Made by a program: the position numbers and the translations under genes. 64,000 nt of DNA, taken from the NCBI GenBank assembly GCA_963693285.1, contig OY848918.1, forward strand, positions 17,521,067-17,585,066, in the 5' to 3' direction. Positions 12,726 to 26,014 of the stretch are shown piece by piece. Source of the DNA: Xestospongia muta. Taxonomy: Eukaryota > Porifera > Demospongiae > Haplosclerida > Petrosiidae. Position 1 is the stretch's first letter; each line of letters starts with the position of its first letter. The notes below the pieces were generated by a model, which saw only the letters and a list, made by a program, of their open reading frames with translations, was not told where the DNA came from and did not search any database.

Positions 12726-15673
12726 TTTAAAATTCAAACTGGATATAAATAACAGTAGCTATTGGTTTATAGTATATCTAATACATCAAGTTAGAGTGTC
12801 ATCATAATTAACAATACTTGTGACATTAGTTACAAAACAAGAAAACAATAGTGACTAAAGAGAATAATATTATAGATTGAGACAAACTAGATAAAGGGAT
12901 AACATCTGTATATATAAACCAGATTAAATAATGTAAAATAGTTTAACTATAAATCAAACTCTATGATAACTTCAAAGTAGTGTAACATAATTATTAAGAT
13001 GATTATTTGCCTTCCATTTTATTGTTTCTCTGCTTGTCTCTTATATTCTTAATCTATAGGTTCATATATACTCTAATAGTCTCTGCTAGTTTATTATAGT
13101 CTCTTATTGACAAAATTTGTCCCTATGTCCCATAGTATTATGATTTTTTTCCTCAGCTAATTTGTTGTAAACACACATTGCACTTTTTAATTTTTTTTGT
13201 AACTATGTAGCATTGATAGCTATCAGTAAGTGTCATGCATACAGTCATTACAAAGACCATATCCTGTAGTCATACCTGAGAAGAAAATATTTGTTAGTTG
13301 CTAAAATAAACTGTACAATAAGAGTTAAAGGACAATTTATATTTATGATATTAGTAGGAAATTGAACAAAAAGGTAAAGTTATGGCAAAAAGCAAAGGTC
13401 AAAGCTAATGTCAATAGATTTTAGTAATGACATTTTTAAAGTCTGGTATATATGTGTGAACTAGTACTAGCGAGTCCTTCTATTATGATGATCAGCAATG
13501 GGATGTCAAACAAATCATTAAATCCATATCTTACTTGAAAATTAGTACAACAAAGTAACCTTTTTAGAATAGGAAATGAACAATTATTTCCTGTAGTCTC
13601 AAATAACTTGTTAGCTGTCTCAAACTATAATGGCGTACCGTTCACTCTTAGGTTCTGTGCTACTGCAAAAAGAGTGATGACTCCGATTGTTCACAATTCT
13701 CGATCTCGTGGTTTTCAACAAAGATCGAATGTGAAAAGAACCATCATTTACTGTGCAGGAATTGCTTCCTTAGCTGTCACAGGAGCTCTAGTTTCAAAAA
13801 ACTATAGTACAGTGATAATATTCCAAAAAATACCATCTGTTATTACTTGAAGTGGAGTGCAACTTAATTCAAAACCAATCTAATATATAGCTGGTATCTG
13901 AAATGAAGGCCTATCAGTGTATTTATATCATAATATATTAAAACATGACTCTCAAGAGACTGGCATTTATATTAATTACAAGAATGGTATCTACTGTCTT
14001 ACCAACTTTATCTCCAAACATTTATGAGGATATATAAAGTTAATGCCAGTATGTAAAGCAATTGCCCTGGCATATATTGGACTATTTATGATGTACACAA
14101 CATATTAAGATATACAAGATGTAGAGTCCATTATGATTGGTAGCTTTGATATTAAAACATCACCAAAGAATGTTCATCCTGTAGTTGAAGATCAGTGGTA
14201 TAAAGTGAGCCTATAAATCACATTATCTAATTCAATATTGCACTCAAAAGAAGCCCTTTAATTATGAGTCCTAATATCAATGTTAATAGATTAATTGTAA
14301 CTTGTAATGATAATATATTTTATGTTTGCAATCATTGACTTGTTCATGCTAAAAATGACCCCAAAAATATAGACTGGAGATTATTAAAGAAGGGAGCAAA
14401 CGTATTCAAATTACTTTGAATGGTTTCAATAAAATTCCTCATAAGTCCCTATCAGCTCAATTACAATGTGCAGGAAATTGATATTCAAGTATGTCTGCTG
14501 CTAAGCAAGTGTGCTTTTTTAAAAATGGTGCTGATGATATCAGTATATTGCTTGGACTGATGTTCTATTAACAGATACTTTAAAGACACTCTAATGAGAA
14601 CAATCTTAAACCCTCCAAGCATGTACAATTAGATACGTGTGACCAAGGTGATTACAATTGCATCATGGAGCATTAATTCCTATGTATAGGACACCTATAA
14701 ATCATTAATTGACATTTTTTGGCTTTTAAAATGAACATTTTGCTGTTTGGCATGCACATTATGGTAGGTTACTAGCAATAATAGAGAACTATATAAGTGA
14801 ACATGATCTGTGTTTTATGACATTAGATTCATCATATAATACACAACCAGAGAATTTGAAGACTGGACGAAATTGTAGATGTCTTGATCAATATTTCTTG
14901 GCATTATGAATCTATTAATTGTTGTTAAAGAATAAACACATTATACTATTTATAATTTTTATTAATAGTTCAAGTGTTTAGTTAGGTAGTTTCATTTCTA
15001 TATATTTATATAATGTAATTATATCTTACCACAAGAAATGTCATTGTTGGTAAGATATTGTATTAAACATATCTAATAGTTTATCATACACATTGTTTTT
15101 AAGCTCAAATGTAAAAGATTTGCAATGAGCTTTTGATAGAAATATACTACATTGAACATGTCTCCATATTAGCATTACTATTGAGAATAGCATTACTATT
15201 GAGATATATCACATGAAATTAAATTTGAATGGTTGATTTTAGCAATCTTTTACAATTTTTAATGTAAACATTACATAATGAGATCCTGAGAAGTAATAAA
15301 CACTCTGCTTTAATTACCGACACAGTACAGTTATACAAACATTAGTGACAGTAAAGATGTAATTAGAAATAAGCAAAAGATATTATTAAGCCTTTTTTTA
15401 ATTACAGACGAGGATATACGTCATGCCATCTCGTTATTGACTGATGGCATGATATAGCGTCGCGTCATAGTTGATAGCTTTATTCAGCGCGACGTTGACA
15501 GTTAGCTGGGTTCTAAAACTTACACTGTAAGGAGTGCGTTTATTATTCTTCCTTTTCAAAAAACTACTTTCTCTTACTATTGATCAATAGAAAGCAGCAT
15601 ATATTCTACCATTCTTTATTACTACTTTACAAAAATAATGAAGAAAATATACTACAATGTACATGATACAGGT
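12726..15673. other. Intergenic with unassigned short open stretches
   Basis: A plus-strand frame at 13608-13850 encodes 80 residues rich in basic and small residues with no known motif. Between 14100 and 14900 short forward stretches look protein-like (for example DPKNIDWRLLKKG and HAHYGRLLAIIENYISEHD) but are broken by many stops; they may be an old gene or transposon relic that I cannot identify. A small perfect 10-bp hairpin (tcatgccatc / gatggcatga) sits near 15430-15462 in a locally CpG-richer patch. Confidence 0.35.
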
Positions 15674-15964
15674 TAAGGTGACTATTATTTAATAAGACAT
15701 TACACAGAATGCCATAACTCTGACAATCAGCTACACAACTTCCCATTAGTATATCAGTAATGAGTCATGTTTACTATATTTCCCCTTAGTTAATCATGTT
15801 TTATGAAAATGATCATAGATTGATTAAATCAACCAATGTATTTTGAAGTAGTATAATAATACAAAATTATAACATTATGTAATAACTCAGAAAATAATCA
15901 TAATAACTAAAAAACAAAATGATCATAATATCTACAAAACAAAGTAAACATTTGAGCCAAAAGC

Positions 15965-15970
15965 TTTATT
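15965..15970 (-). terminator. Polyadenylation signal AATAAA of the fibrinogen-related gene
   Basis: AATAAA on the minus strand begins 12 bases past the stop codon at 15982. The same hexamer sits at 46017-46022 after the duplicate gene, so the 3' end of the gene is short. Confidence 0.6.
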
Positions 15971-15981
15971 ATGATAGACAC

Positions 15982-17004
15982 TTAACGAATGTACAATTCA
16001 ATGATATCAATTGGTGTAGCTTCATTAGGATATCCTTCACTGCTACACATTCTTAGCTCAATATCATCAGTGGTCCAGTAATTGAAGGACTTTATAAACC
16101 ATGGAATGTTTGGAGTTGTACAACAGTCAGACTCTAAGTATCCACATTGTTTGCCATCCCATAATGGATCGTCATAATGGAAGAAGACATCACTATTCCA
16201 ATTCCATTCACAAACACCAGACTCACAATAATAGTCATTACCAACATATTGTGGTGTACTCTCAGAGCTGCCAGTATTACATGGACAGTCCTCCCAAACA
16301 TTATCATTTTCATCTTGACCTGCAACAAATGTCCAAATGTGTCGACGAGGGTTACTACCATGAGTAATAGATATCCCATCAACATAGGGTCTTTCAAGTG
16401 AATGAGTTCCACCATTGTTTTGATAGATGCCATCTACACCATTATATTGATATCCTCTTACTCGCCCACATACTTGAGAATATTTGAGGTCAAAAGAAGA
16501 AAAATAGGTTGAATCACAACCAAAACTTGATGGATGAGGTCTATCACAAAGGCGGTAGCTAATGTTGGGAAAATCATAAGAGTTCAGACCTCTTGGACAG
16601 TTATTTGAACCATAATCACTCATGTTAACGTACCCTACTCTTGTCCAGCCACCTTTACCATCACAATCATTGTTGTTCATATTACAATAGACTGTTGCTC
16701 TACTGCCATTCCTCAGTGTAATATTGTAGTAGCCTGAAGTAGTAGTAGGAAATGTTTGCAAGCTACTGCAAAAAGATCTTGAGTACATGTGAGATGAAAA
16801 TGTAGGGCAAAGTATAAATGTACTGGTATTGTGATTTGTCACTTTAAATTTCTTGCCACTGTTACTTGGAAGACAGCAGTATTGTTCATAGAGTGAAGGA
16901 GAATGTGATATACCAGCACAGTTAGCCATGTAAACAGAGGAACCCTCACTGATGTCAGATAAAAATATACTTACAAACAATCCTAACTGCAGGAAAGCAT
17001 GCAT
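15982..17004 (-). CDS. Secreted fibrinogen-related protein, single exon
   Basis: Encodes 340 aa from the ATG at 17004. The frame is open further upstream, to an ATG at 17172, but the inner start puts a signal peptide (MHAFLQLGLFVSIFLSD) at the N-terminus, and the extra upstream part overlaps a MITE. After a Cys-containing N-terminal region (about 25-85), residues ~90-150 carry the N-terminal hallmarks of a fibrinogen-like module: SGYYNITLRNGS, VYCNM, GGWTRVGYVNM and CPRGL. The C-terminal ~190 residues have the block known from sponge and cnidarian relatives: VCGRVRGYQ, YVDGISITHG, HIWTFVAGQ, CPCN, DYYCESG, DPLWDG, TTDDIELRMC and an IIELYI end. There are many paired cysteines and several N-glycosylation sequons, as expected for an extracellular protein. 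The partner is unknown; sugar binding is plausible by family but not shown. The reading frame is intact, unlike the copy at 44982-46005. Confidence 0.85.
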   Translation of the reverse strand: MHAFLQLGLFVSIFLSDISEGSSVYMANCAGISHSPSLYEQYCCLPSNSGKKFKVTNHNTSTFILCPTFSSHMYSRSFCSSLQTFPTTTSGYYNITLRNGSRATVYCNMNNNDCDGKGGWTRVGYVNMSDYGSNNCPRGLNSYDFPNISYRLCDRPHPSSFGCDSTYFSSFDLKYSQVCGRVRGYQYNGVDGIYQNNGGTHSLERPYVDGISITHGSNPRRHIWTFVAGQDENDNVWEDCPCNTGSSESTPQYVGNDYYCESGVCEWNWNSDVFFHYDDPLWDGKQCGYLESDCCTTPNIPWFIKSFNYWTTDDIELRMCSSEGYPNEATPIDIIELYIR

Positions 17005-17066
17005 GATTAAGTCAATAAAGAACAAGTCAAAAGTTGTGACTTGGTTTAATCTGACGATACTAGATA

Positions 17067-17309
17067 CACTGTAAAAATTGATTTGTTGATTTAACCAATG
17101 TATTGTTATACAAGTTGCAGGTAGTAAACTAACATGATGTGAAAATAGATATAACACAGTTTTGATTACCAATGTACTATTGTTTATGTAGCTATTAGTA
17201 CATTAGTAATAAAAACAGTGTTATGTTTATTTTCACATCATATTAAGTTTGCTATATGCAACCTGTATAACAATATATTAGTTAAATCAACAAATCAATT
17301 TTTACAGTG
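17067..17309. mobile_element. 243-bp palindromic MITE (intact copy)
   Basis: The two halves are near reverse complements over ~115 bp each, with ends CACTGTAAAAATTG and CAATTTTTACAGTG. It lies just upstream of the fibrinogen-related ATG. The same element in the right arm is split by transposon A, with halves of 186 and 63 bp whose sum minus 6 equals 243, so the two copies agree in length. No coding capacity; superfamily not assigned. Confidence 0.8.
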
Positions 17310-20300
17310 ACAAGCTTAAAGTGCTATATCTTTTAAATAAGAGTATATTATACATGTGCATATATACACAAACAACATTAATTGTCTATTTATCAAACAC
17401 AATTTCAATTTATGTCTATTACGACTTGTTGACAATTCTAATTTAGTTCCAATTGTACATTAAAACTTGAACCACATATTAACCTCATTATATATACAAG
17501 ATCAACTTTAGTCATGATATTACAGTAACAGTAGATAAAATGATAGTTTCTGTACATGACATCATTCTGTGTATGTTTCTGTGTATGACATCATTAATTA
17601 TAATATTTTATAAACTAGTCACATGACTATTTGTATACTTGTAGCGTTCTAGGTTGAGAAGGAAGAAATGAAAATAATATCAATTTTCCTTTTGTAATAA
17701 ATAAAATTTTCAAAAGGTAAATATGTTAAGGATGTGACCATGGTTATATTTAAGACTGCTGTAAATATTGACTATACTGCTTCAGCACCAAATATTTATA
17801 AATAGCTAAGTGTTTATGGATTATTTTGATATATATGTACCGTATAGTTCTACTGATCGTATATTACATGCTGAGTTTATTTTAACCTTTGCAAAATCAT
17901 TCTTAGTTGTTTTAGATATAAGAAAGCTAATCTTTATAAACAACAACATCTTAGTACTACTACTACATTATCTTTCTAATTCTCCAAATTGTTGTTCATC
18001 CCATAATAGATTATTTATATACAGGACGTTTTGTATATATACAATTAGGTCTTCCTGATTCATGTGCACAGTAATATAATTATATTTCCACCAAAAGTTA
18101 TTATAGCTCTCTTGTAGTTCACAATATAATAATAATCATTAAAAACATTAAACAATACCTGCTCCTAATGTCCAAAAAATTGCCATATTCAATAAACAAA
18201 CTGTCAATATAAAAATAATCTAAAGCTGGATTATAAGCGAGAACACAATTCTTTTATCTATATGGAAATCCATCACACATTCATGATTGATATCTTCTGA
18301 TGTTATCACTCTAAAGTTATTATATCTTAACAACATATTTGTAGCATGCATAAATGGATTATTATGTAATCCAAATTAATGTGAAATATAATTTTTTGCT
18401 TTGTAATAGTATATCATATTTAGACATTATACAGTGAGCAAATTAAATAAAGTCTAGGTTCCATAATTCTTCATCTTTATAAGTTAGTGAACAAGTTAGT
18501 TGTTAAAGTAACTGATTACGTTTTACTGGTGTGAACCATTTATTATTCCAAAGACTTTGATAAGAGCCAGATGATCTACTTCTGTATCAGTACTGTCAGC
18601 ATCATATTATATGTATGGATTTTATTAATACGGAACAAATTTATAATAATTATTTTGGAAATGTGTAAGAAGCAAAGAAACATAGAAATGTTATGTGTAT
18701 TATTACAACATAGAAGCAACAGATAATAAGTACTATTACTTTATATACAAATCTATAATGACAACAGGAGTTACTTCATTTGATATTGGCCTGTTTCCAC
18801 ATTATTCTAAACTCAATACAACTAAATATTGTAAAATTGAATTACTTCATAAACCATGGTAACATTTGAGCTTGACGACACGTAGCCGATGTAATTTCCG
18901 TCCTCCCACCTCAAATCATTGACTGTCCAGCCAGGATGAGACCACACAATATAAATATTTTTGTGGTTAAGAAAGGATTCCATTAGTATTGCAATATGAT
19001 ATAGACATGAACCTGAATTTCCTGATATATTTGACAAATCTCCAGTATTTAAAATATTGAAAGAAATTAAAAGTAACGTTAATATTGAAATTCCAATATA
19101 CAAATCTTATATTATCAAACATCCTACATGGACATAACTGAACATATTTTCCATAATTAATAAGTTTTAACTAAGAAGGTAGGAACTATTGCTCATTGCA
19201 TGACCATATTTGGAATGTTAAATACATGTCAATACAATTAACTATCCATAATTGCAATTAGACACTCCAGTCATCCACAAAGTGTTTTACTACTTACTTT
19301 AGATGATGTAGTCCTTTAAAGGATGAAGCAATGAATTTGAGAAGATGTTCTTCTAATATTGATAGTAAATATAATAGTCTTTATTAACATTAACATTATG
19401 TCTATGTAATATATATATGTATATATATATATATATAGTATATAGGTAGTAGCTATTTGTATGTCACAGAAAGTGCATACTTTAATAAGAAATTAATACA
19501 ATATCCTAGACCCTAAACTATTAACATTAGAACTTAAATATATTAATATCACATTGGAGTATGCACTTCCTATACTATACAAATAGCCACTACAATATAT
19601 ATAATTATACAACTAACACTAATGAACTCTACAACAATAACAATAATGTTAAAGAGAACCAATTCTATGTCTCCATTGATGTTTGTAGTAACATGTCAAC
19701 TAATAGAATGAAATCATGAACAAGTAGAAGATATGAAAACTTAAAATATATCACAAGATCTGATAATACAAATGATATTAACAAATATATCAAAAAGAAA
19801 CACTGTCTTGATAATCTTCATAGTATGAATGAACACATGATTTTAAACAGTCTATATTACGGAGTAACAAATTGTAACAGAAAATTAATATCAACTAACT
19901 TGTTATATTGTGTGTCATTCACTATTACACCTGACTATCTACATTATTTCAATATTATTTTTCCGTTAGTGAACATCTCTTAATATATCATATCTCTGAC
20001 AGCAGCTGTGTCTGACTTTATACATCATAATGACATGGTAAGTGAAGTCAATTAGAGATGAGTCTTATCTATTAAATAATAGAGAAAGGTCATTTAATAC
20101 TCTGAAATGAAGGAAGTCGTGTGAAACTAAATAGTTACTAAACTCATTAAAAATATCCAATATACATTAGACTTATTGTATATGTCCTTTTGTGATGTGA
20201 AATATTTCATTGTTCTATTATAAATGTTAGTAACATATTAATTTCTGTCTCTTTTATATTCTTGTCAGGTTGAACATAAGATATCATTATCAACATCATT

Positions 20301-20631
20301 AAGTCTTCTTCACTTATAACACATGCCAATGTGAATAGCAGTCTTAACTCAAAATTGGTTACCAAATATTTTCGTTGTCTTCTTTAGAGTATATCTATTC
20401 CATTGATAGATATTATATGATATAGGTTTGTTACTAGCTAGAAACTGATTAGAGTATTGTAGTTAGTAGAACTAGAAAAATTCTGACAAAATATGGACAT
20501 CAAGTATGTTTATAAACTATAGGTATTGTTTTAGAGTATCCCTTGAATTGTCCTTTACAACTAGGTTATATTTCCATATGATATAATTATAGGAATGTAT
20601 ATGTGTAAAATAACTATGATCTTTTCTATAG
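17310..20631. other. Arm interior, no confident gene
   Basis: No gene is recognised. Frames at 17810-18058 (plus) and 18822-19103 (minus) are open in both arms, but recent duplication explains this. The latter starts at TTG just after an in-frame stop, so it has no usable start. A short (TA)n tract lies near 19410-19440. Confidence 0.4.
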
Positions 20632-22200
20632 GTTGTAGTTGATACACTAGTACAAAGGAAAGAGAAGTTGACTGCTGTTGAAAGAGATGAACTTATTGAA
20701 GAAGTACTTTTTCTCTCTGTAAAGGAGAAAGAGGAGACTGCAGTCATTAAAGGAAATCAATACCTTATTTGTATTGTGAAAATAAACAACATTGAGGTAA
20801 AAATTACATAAAGTTAATACATATTGTTTTCAGTCAAAATTACTATTTTTACAATATCTTATAAATTCATATACATTTTAGTTTTGTACTTACAAATTTA
20901 TTTGTACATAGTATTATTATAATTAACCCAAAAAATTAAAAAAAGGGTTAAAAAATTGGAGCTGCCACATGGCTTTTAGCAATTCGTGGTGTATGTCCCC
21001 AGTCTCTCTAAGCTATTTACCACATACTGAAATATAGAAGGGAATATAATATAGAGACTTATAGTTGATACAAATGAACACTTTAAGGTAAGTGTAATAT
21101 AAATAATATTGAACAACAAAAGTAATCACAGGTTAGTATGAGCTGTCTACTTTATTTCCTTTTATAAATTTCTCTTTTATACACTTTAACTCTATATATA
21201 GCAATGTAATAGTGATAATTGTAAAAGTGACTGTAATGTGTCCACCCAGAAATGTCTGAATGTGTTGTTGAGGTTATTACTAAGTGGGTGTGGTGTCTCC
21301 ACCTAAAAATTACAGAAACTGTTAAAGAAACAGTTATTGCTGGTAATTTAAGGTTTGAATTTGTCTGTAATATTATTGTTATGATATAAGAATGTGGTTG
21401 AGTCTGTTACATAGTTGGTGTAGTGTCTTTGTTCAAAATAGCAGAATATGTTTAAGAAACAGTTGTTGCTGGTAACTTAGAAGTTTGAATTTGTCTATAA
21501 TAGTCATTTTTATAATAAAGAAATGTGATCGATTCTATTACAAAAAGTAACAGAATATATTGTTTCTGGTAGCTTAATGTTCGACGTTTTCTGCAATAGA
21601 CATCTTTATAATATTGGAATTTGACCAAAGTTATTATAAAGTGGTGTGGTGTCTCCAACTAAGAATATAAGAAAACATTAAGGAAACATTTATGTTCTAA
21701 ATAACCCAATGTTTAAGAAGCAGTTATTGCTGGTAACCTAAGAATTGAACTTGTCTATAATAGTCATCTTTATATTATAGGAATGTGGCCGAGGCTATTA
21801 CAACATGGGTGTGTTGCCTCCACCCTGAAATAACTAAATTTTAAGTAACAGTTAGTCATGTTGATAATATAGGAACATGGCTGTGGCTATTACAAAGTGG
21901 GTGTTGTGTCTCCACCTAGAAATAACTAAATTTTAAGAAACATCTCTTCCTGGTAAATTAAGGTTTGAACTTGTATGTATGTAATAGTCCTCTTATATAA
22001 CAAATATATCATCGGTCAAATCACTCATTAAACATATCAGTATTACCATGTTGATATTGAGTTCTACTATTCTGTTGTACATGTAGGCTACACAGAAGAG
22101 GATTTCTCTTCATATAGTGACTAAACCTGACAGAGATGTAATGAAAACAAAAGTTGGTGAAGACAAGAACATCCTTAAGGAGATATTTGAACAAGACTAG
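20632..22200 (+). CDS. Last two exons of an unknown gene (partial)
   Basis: Exon 20632-20796 (55 codons) follows a tatag acceptor and ends at a gtaaaa donor. Exon 22087-22200 follows tgtag and ends in TAG. Both are phase 0 and join to 92 residues rich in charged amino acids (for example KLTAVERDELIEEV and VTKPDRDVMKTKVGEDKN). The minus-strand open frame over the first exon is a shadow. Upstream exons were not recognised, so this is a gene end or a relic. The first exon is duplicated in the right arm at 28277-28441, but the second lies in the spacer and is not. No domain family is recognised. Confidence 0.4.
21230..21990. repeat. Degenerate tandem repeat, about 6 units of ~90-180 bp
   Basis: Successive units share the pattern gaatgtgg..gag..ttac, gtgggtgtggtgtctccacc, aagaaacagttattgctggtaa and tttgaa.ttgtctataatagtc. 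Unit starts are near 21260, 21390, 21525, 21613, 21780 and 21875. The array lies inside the intron of the unknown gene, so it is transcribed if that gene is. Confidence 0.75.
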
Positions 22201-25189
22201 AAAGTGGGTATTTAATATCTTTTGCTAGGTAACAAAAGGCTAAGGATCCCTTTAGACTGTTCACTTAAGTCATGATCTTTTTATTCATAGTTGTAAGAGT
22301 TTTAGTGACTGATTTAGTTTATGAAGTCATGAATCAGCTAAATCCCTTCTAGTTTAGATCACTTGCATAATAGAAGATAGTGCTCCATAAAAAGTAGACT
22401 TCAACATTACAGTATGTATGAATACCTAGGTGTATTATGAAACATGTCTACTATACAGTTATCATACTCTATCCCATTTGTGTGATTTTGTGACATTTGA
22501 AGAACTGTTGATTAGAGTATTATATACAAAATTGTGTAATTTTGTAACAGCTGTCTTAATTGTAATATAGCATCTATGAATATCGTTAACAATGTAATTA
22601 TGAATACAGGATACTGTCACATTATTTATTACTTGTTTACTTAGTTTATCTTCATCTGAAGTACTTTCTTTAATTTCATTCCAAAGCATAGTTTATAGTA
22701 AATTAATTGAAGTGAAATTTGCTACCTAATTAATTAGTAATAATTAACACCAAGAAAGAAATCAGTGAAAACACAGGACAACATGAACATGTTTCTAATG
22801 GGAATATCAAATGTCCACTAGAGAAGGTATTTATAACATTTATGAGATGTCAGTTGTACATTATAATATACCCTCAACTGATTGTTTCTGATCATTCCTC
22901 CATTGTATAGAGGAATCGCCTGAGGACAAGATATTGTTATTCTTTACCCATTTATCAATTTCCTTGTTGTGGAAACCTTGTCATTAGAATTTGTGTTTGT
23001 TGAGGTACAAAAGAAGGGCTTTGTGTTCTACTGTACTGTTATGACTAAGTTTCTGTTAATACATTATTACTGTCTTTTTTCTAAGGCAGACCCTTTTGTG
23101 CAAACTTAAATGTTGTGGGAAAGCCTTGTTTATCTCATCTCATTGACCCATGTACATACGTTTTTCTTTTCAACAGGTCTAAATGTTCAACTCCAGTACA
23201 AAATTATCAAAAGAGACATGATGGAAATGTCAATGTATCTTTTCTCACAGTGTCAACACAACTGCATCACCAAGACCCTTTTCAACCTTGTCTCCTCTTT
23301 TGCCTATGTAATGATCAAATTCCTATATATACCCTGTTGTAGCATGTACCCTCATCTAGATTATAAATTCATAACAAAATGGCTTTTGACATATACTGTT
23401 TCATTGAAAAACATCCTTTAAATGGAACCATAGCTTAATCAATGCTATTTACCAGGTATGAATAAGTCACTGATTTTGTTATTCATGCATGTAAAAATTG
23501 GTTTGACTTTTTGTAGTTTATTATAAGTTGACTCAACACAGTGTGGTACATCTCTATTATGAACAAAATGGAGATAGCAAGATCATAAAACCATGTAAGC
23601 TTGTATTTCATTTTGTTTTACAATATCTCATGATTCATAATATTCTCCTACACTAGTATAGAGGTTTGTGTGGTCAACTAGATATTGGAGGATGTCATGT
23701 GTGAAGAAAAGGTACAATAGGTTAAGCAATGAGTACAATGTTATGTTATTAGCTGGGCCATGATGTTTGTTATATGGTATGAACTCTTGTATACTGATGT
23801 CCTTAAGATGTGCTTGAGTATGCCAGAGAAACTACAAAACTACGTTATCAGGTGAATTTGTTTGTAGTCCTTTTTAAATGGCAACAAATTGAAGCTTCTA
23901 ATTTTTTTCTATGCAGCTTCTCAAATGTTGACATTTTCAACCTTATTGTTATTAAGAATTATTGAGGACTTAATTTCCTAAGCTAATTTCAAATGGAAAT
24001 GCTTTAGCAGCAAATATCAAATTTAGTTCTTCAATTGTTATAACATTAGCTCTTTCATGTACATTGAGAATGTTAATTGAACTACACCATGAACAATATT
24101 GACAATGATATCATCATGTCAGTATAACTTCTAAGATGTACACATGGTCCAAATTCCAAGGTAATTGCTTCAGTAAGTAAAACTCTTGAGATATACATTT
24201 ACTAATTATTTTACTTTCTAAGATTGGTCCTCTTTATAGTTCTGTGTAATGAATATAGAAGCTTAAAACTTTTATTCCAAGCAATTTACTACAAATAGCA
24301 ACTTTAATACTGTTCCATACACAGTAGGTAAACATCATCAATGACTCTTATGTGATCACTTACAAGGTACGTTTGTCACTATTAAGGAGCTGAATGTAAC
24401 CATATCTGTCAGTTTTAAGTATGTCAATATGCACCTAACTGTTTACATATCTGAAGCACTTGAAGTGATAATTACCTGCTGTCTTTTCATATAGATAAAA
24501 CCATTGGGAGATGATTCCATGCTACACTCAATACTTCCTGAAACAGATCTACATATAATTCTAATGACATATGTCAATACTTTCATTATATGATTAACAC
24601 ATTAATTGTTATTAAAGTGTATGTGATACTATTGTATTGTAGTTATCAAGTTACATATAAACATGTGTAACTTGTAACTGTACAGACTAATATAACTTGT
24701 TTATTTCAGGATAAATTGGGTTAAAATTTATTGAGAGGAATATCATCATCTGAATTTGTATTATGTACCTGACAAGATGACAATCTTCCTTGTTAATAAT
24801 TGGAACATCAGTGCTTGTTGAAATATTTCAAACAATGATCATCAACAATCATATCCTATCATCACATCTGCGATCCTGCTCTTAAAACTTATTTTATAAA
24901 CAACCTATAGTCATCATCACATGAATCATTGTGTTGGTAACTATAATTCACGCATCTTGTCTTCATTCACGTTATAAATGTTCCTCAGTAGAACTAACAA
25001 TTTCATAATATATGAATTAATAATAAAAGTATTGTTAAAATAATAAAGGAGATGGTGTATTAATGGTTTTAATGTCAAAGTAACAAAACCTTCACCTACA
25101 TAAATAATTGAAGTTCAAATTAACCTTGCTGGAAAAAATTATCATAACTTTCTAATAACTCGACTAAATTAAAAATTTCTAACTCTAAA
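22201..25189. other. Spacer with exon-like fragments only
   Basis: Short coding-like stretches with plausible splice signals occur near 22742-22828, at 23110-23421 (plus, 103 codons with hydrophobic segments), near 23517-23596 (KLTQHSVVHLYYEQNGDSK, then gtaagc), and near 24495-24590. They do not join into one frame and no domain is recognised. They may be pieces of a decayed gene. Confidence 0.3.
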
Positions 25190-25782
25190 GTTTAGGAGGT
25201 CAAGAATAGGTCGAACTCGTTCTAGCCTGTCAAACCCAGGTTGTCCATGTGGTATAATGATATCCTTGTCTACAAAATGCAAAATGATTTAATTTCCATT
25301 AACCTTTTCCGAGATCGCTATTGGAATATAATGAAGACATGGAACTGTCGACCAGTAATCATATATATCTGGAAGCTTGTTGATCCCATTAGTATACAAA
25401 AACCAAAGTAAGGTAATATTTCCTACGTACAGGTTTTCCAGCTGTCGTTTCCTAAACACCAAGCAGCATATCTGTTGGTTTCTAATACAATTAGGTCGAT
25501 AATTGCCCTGGTAAAAAACAGTAGGAAAATCTGTAATGGACTATGAGGAAGAATTACTGTTTGTCCTGGTACACTAGTGAATGGTTGAATGGTGACATCT
25601 GAAGCTTGGTCAGGCCATTGTAAATAAACATCATTGTTGCTACTATCGGCTTTACCTTTGCCCCGCCCTCTACAATGAGCTCTATGACATCCTCTACCAT
25701 GACCTCTACCATGACCCCTACCACCTCCGTGACTTCTATGACCACCACAACCTCTACCACGAGAATGTCCTTTTCACTTGAT
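25190..25782 (-). pseudogene. piggyBac transposase N-terminal fragment, cut by the assembly gap
   Basis: On the minus strand an Arg/Gly/His-rich start (GRGHGRGHGRG) is followed by DVYLQWPDQASDVTIQPF, LFFTRAIIDLIVLETNRYA, EILPYFGFCILMG, INKLPDIYDYWSTVPCLHY and GFDRLERVRPILDLL. These are the conserved N-terminal blocks of piggyBac transposases. A stop (TAG) and frameshifts separate them, for instance after the ILMG block. The catalytic Asp blocks are absent downstream, and the 5' end runs into the N gap. It is a different fragment from the relic at 2310-3152, which covers later blocks. Confidence 0.8.
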
Positions 25783-25982
25783 NNNNNNNNNNNNNNNNNN
25801 NNNNNNNNNNNNNNNNNNNNNNNNNNNNNNNNNNNNNNNNNNNNNNNNNNNNNNNNNNNNNNNNNNNNNNNNNNNNNNNNNNNNNNNNNNNNNNNNNNNN
25901 NNNNNNNNNNNNNNNNNNNNNNNNNNNNNNNNNNNNNNNNNNNNNNNNNNNNNNNNNNNNNNNNNNNNNNNNNNNNNNNNNN
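25783..25982. other. Assembly gap (200 N)
   Basis: A run of exactly 200 undetermined bases in the spacer between the inverted arms. The round length suggests a scaffold join of arbitrary size, so the distance and order across it are uncertain. Confidence 0.98.
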
Positions 25983-26014
25983 AAATAACATCAATACCAT
26001 CTGGACTGACAGCA

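Larger units (their letters stand above)
15674..21058. repeat. Left arm of large inverted duplication
   Basis: This 5.4-kb segment matches 28015-31879 plus 44857-46313 in reverse complement. Matched landmarks include the fibrinogen-related gene (15982-17004 against 44982-46005), the palindromic MITE (17067-17309 against its two split halves), a frame at 17810-18058 against 30971-31219, and the exon at 20632-20796 against 28277-28441. The arms are not identical: there are scattered substitutions and small indels. The outer end at 15674 corresponds to the base where transposon B begins on the other side. This arm lacks transposon A and so serves as its empty site. Confidence 0.9.

Noticed and set aside
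16101..16433. Open frames overlapping the fibrinogen-related gene
   Set aside because: They are alternative-frame shadows of the intact gene; equivalent frames appear over the duplicate at 45475-45886.
18822..19103. Secreted-looking 93-codon frame, mirrored at 29927-30208
   Set aside because: Its first codon is TTG with an in-frame stop two codons upstream, no acceptor site is obvious, and conservation between the arms is explained by recent duplication.
20517..20747. Minus-strand Ser/Thr-rich frame, mirrored at 28326-28556
   Set aside because: The opposite strand has an exon with good splice sites and matching phase, so this frame is a shadow.
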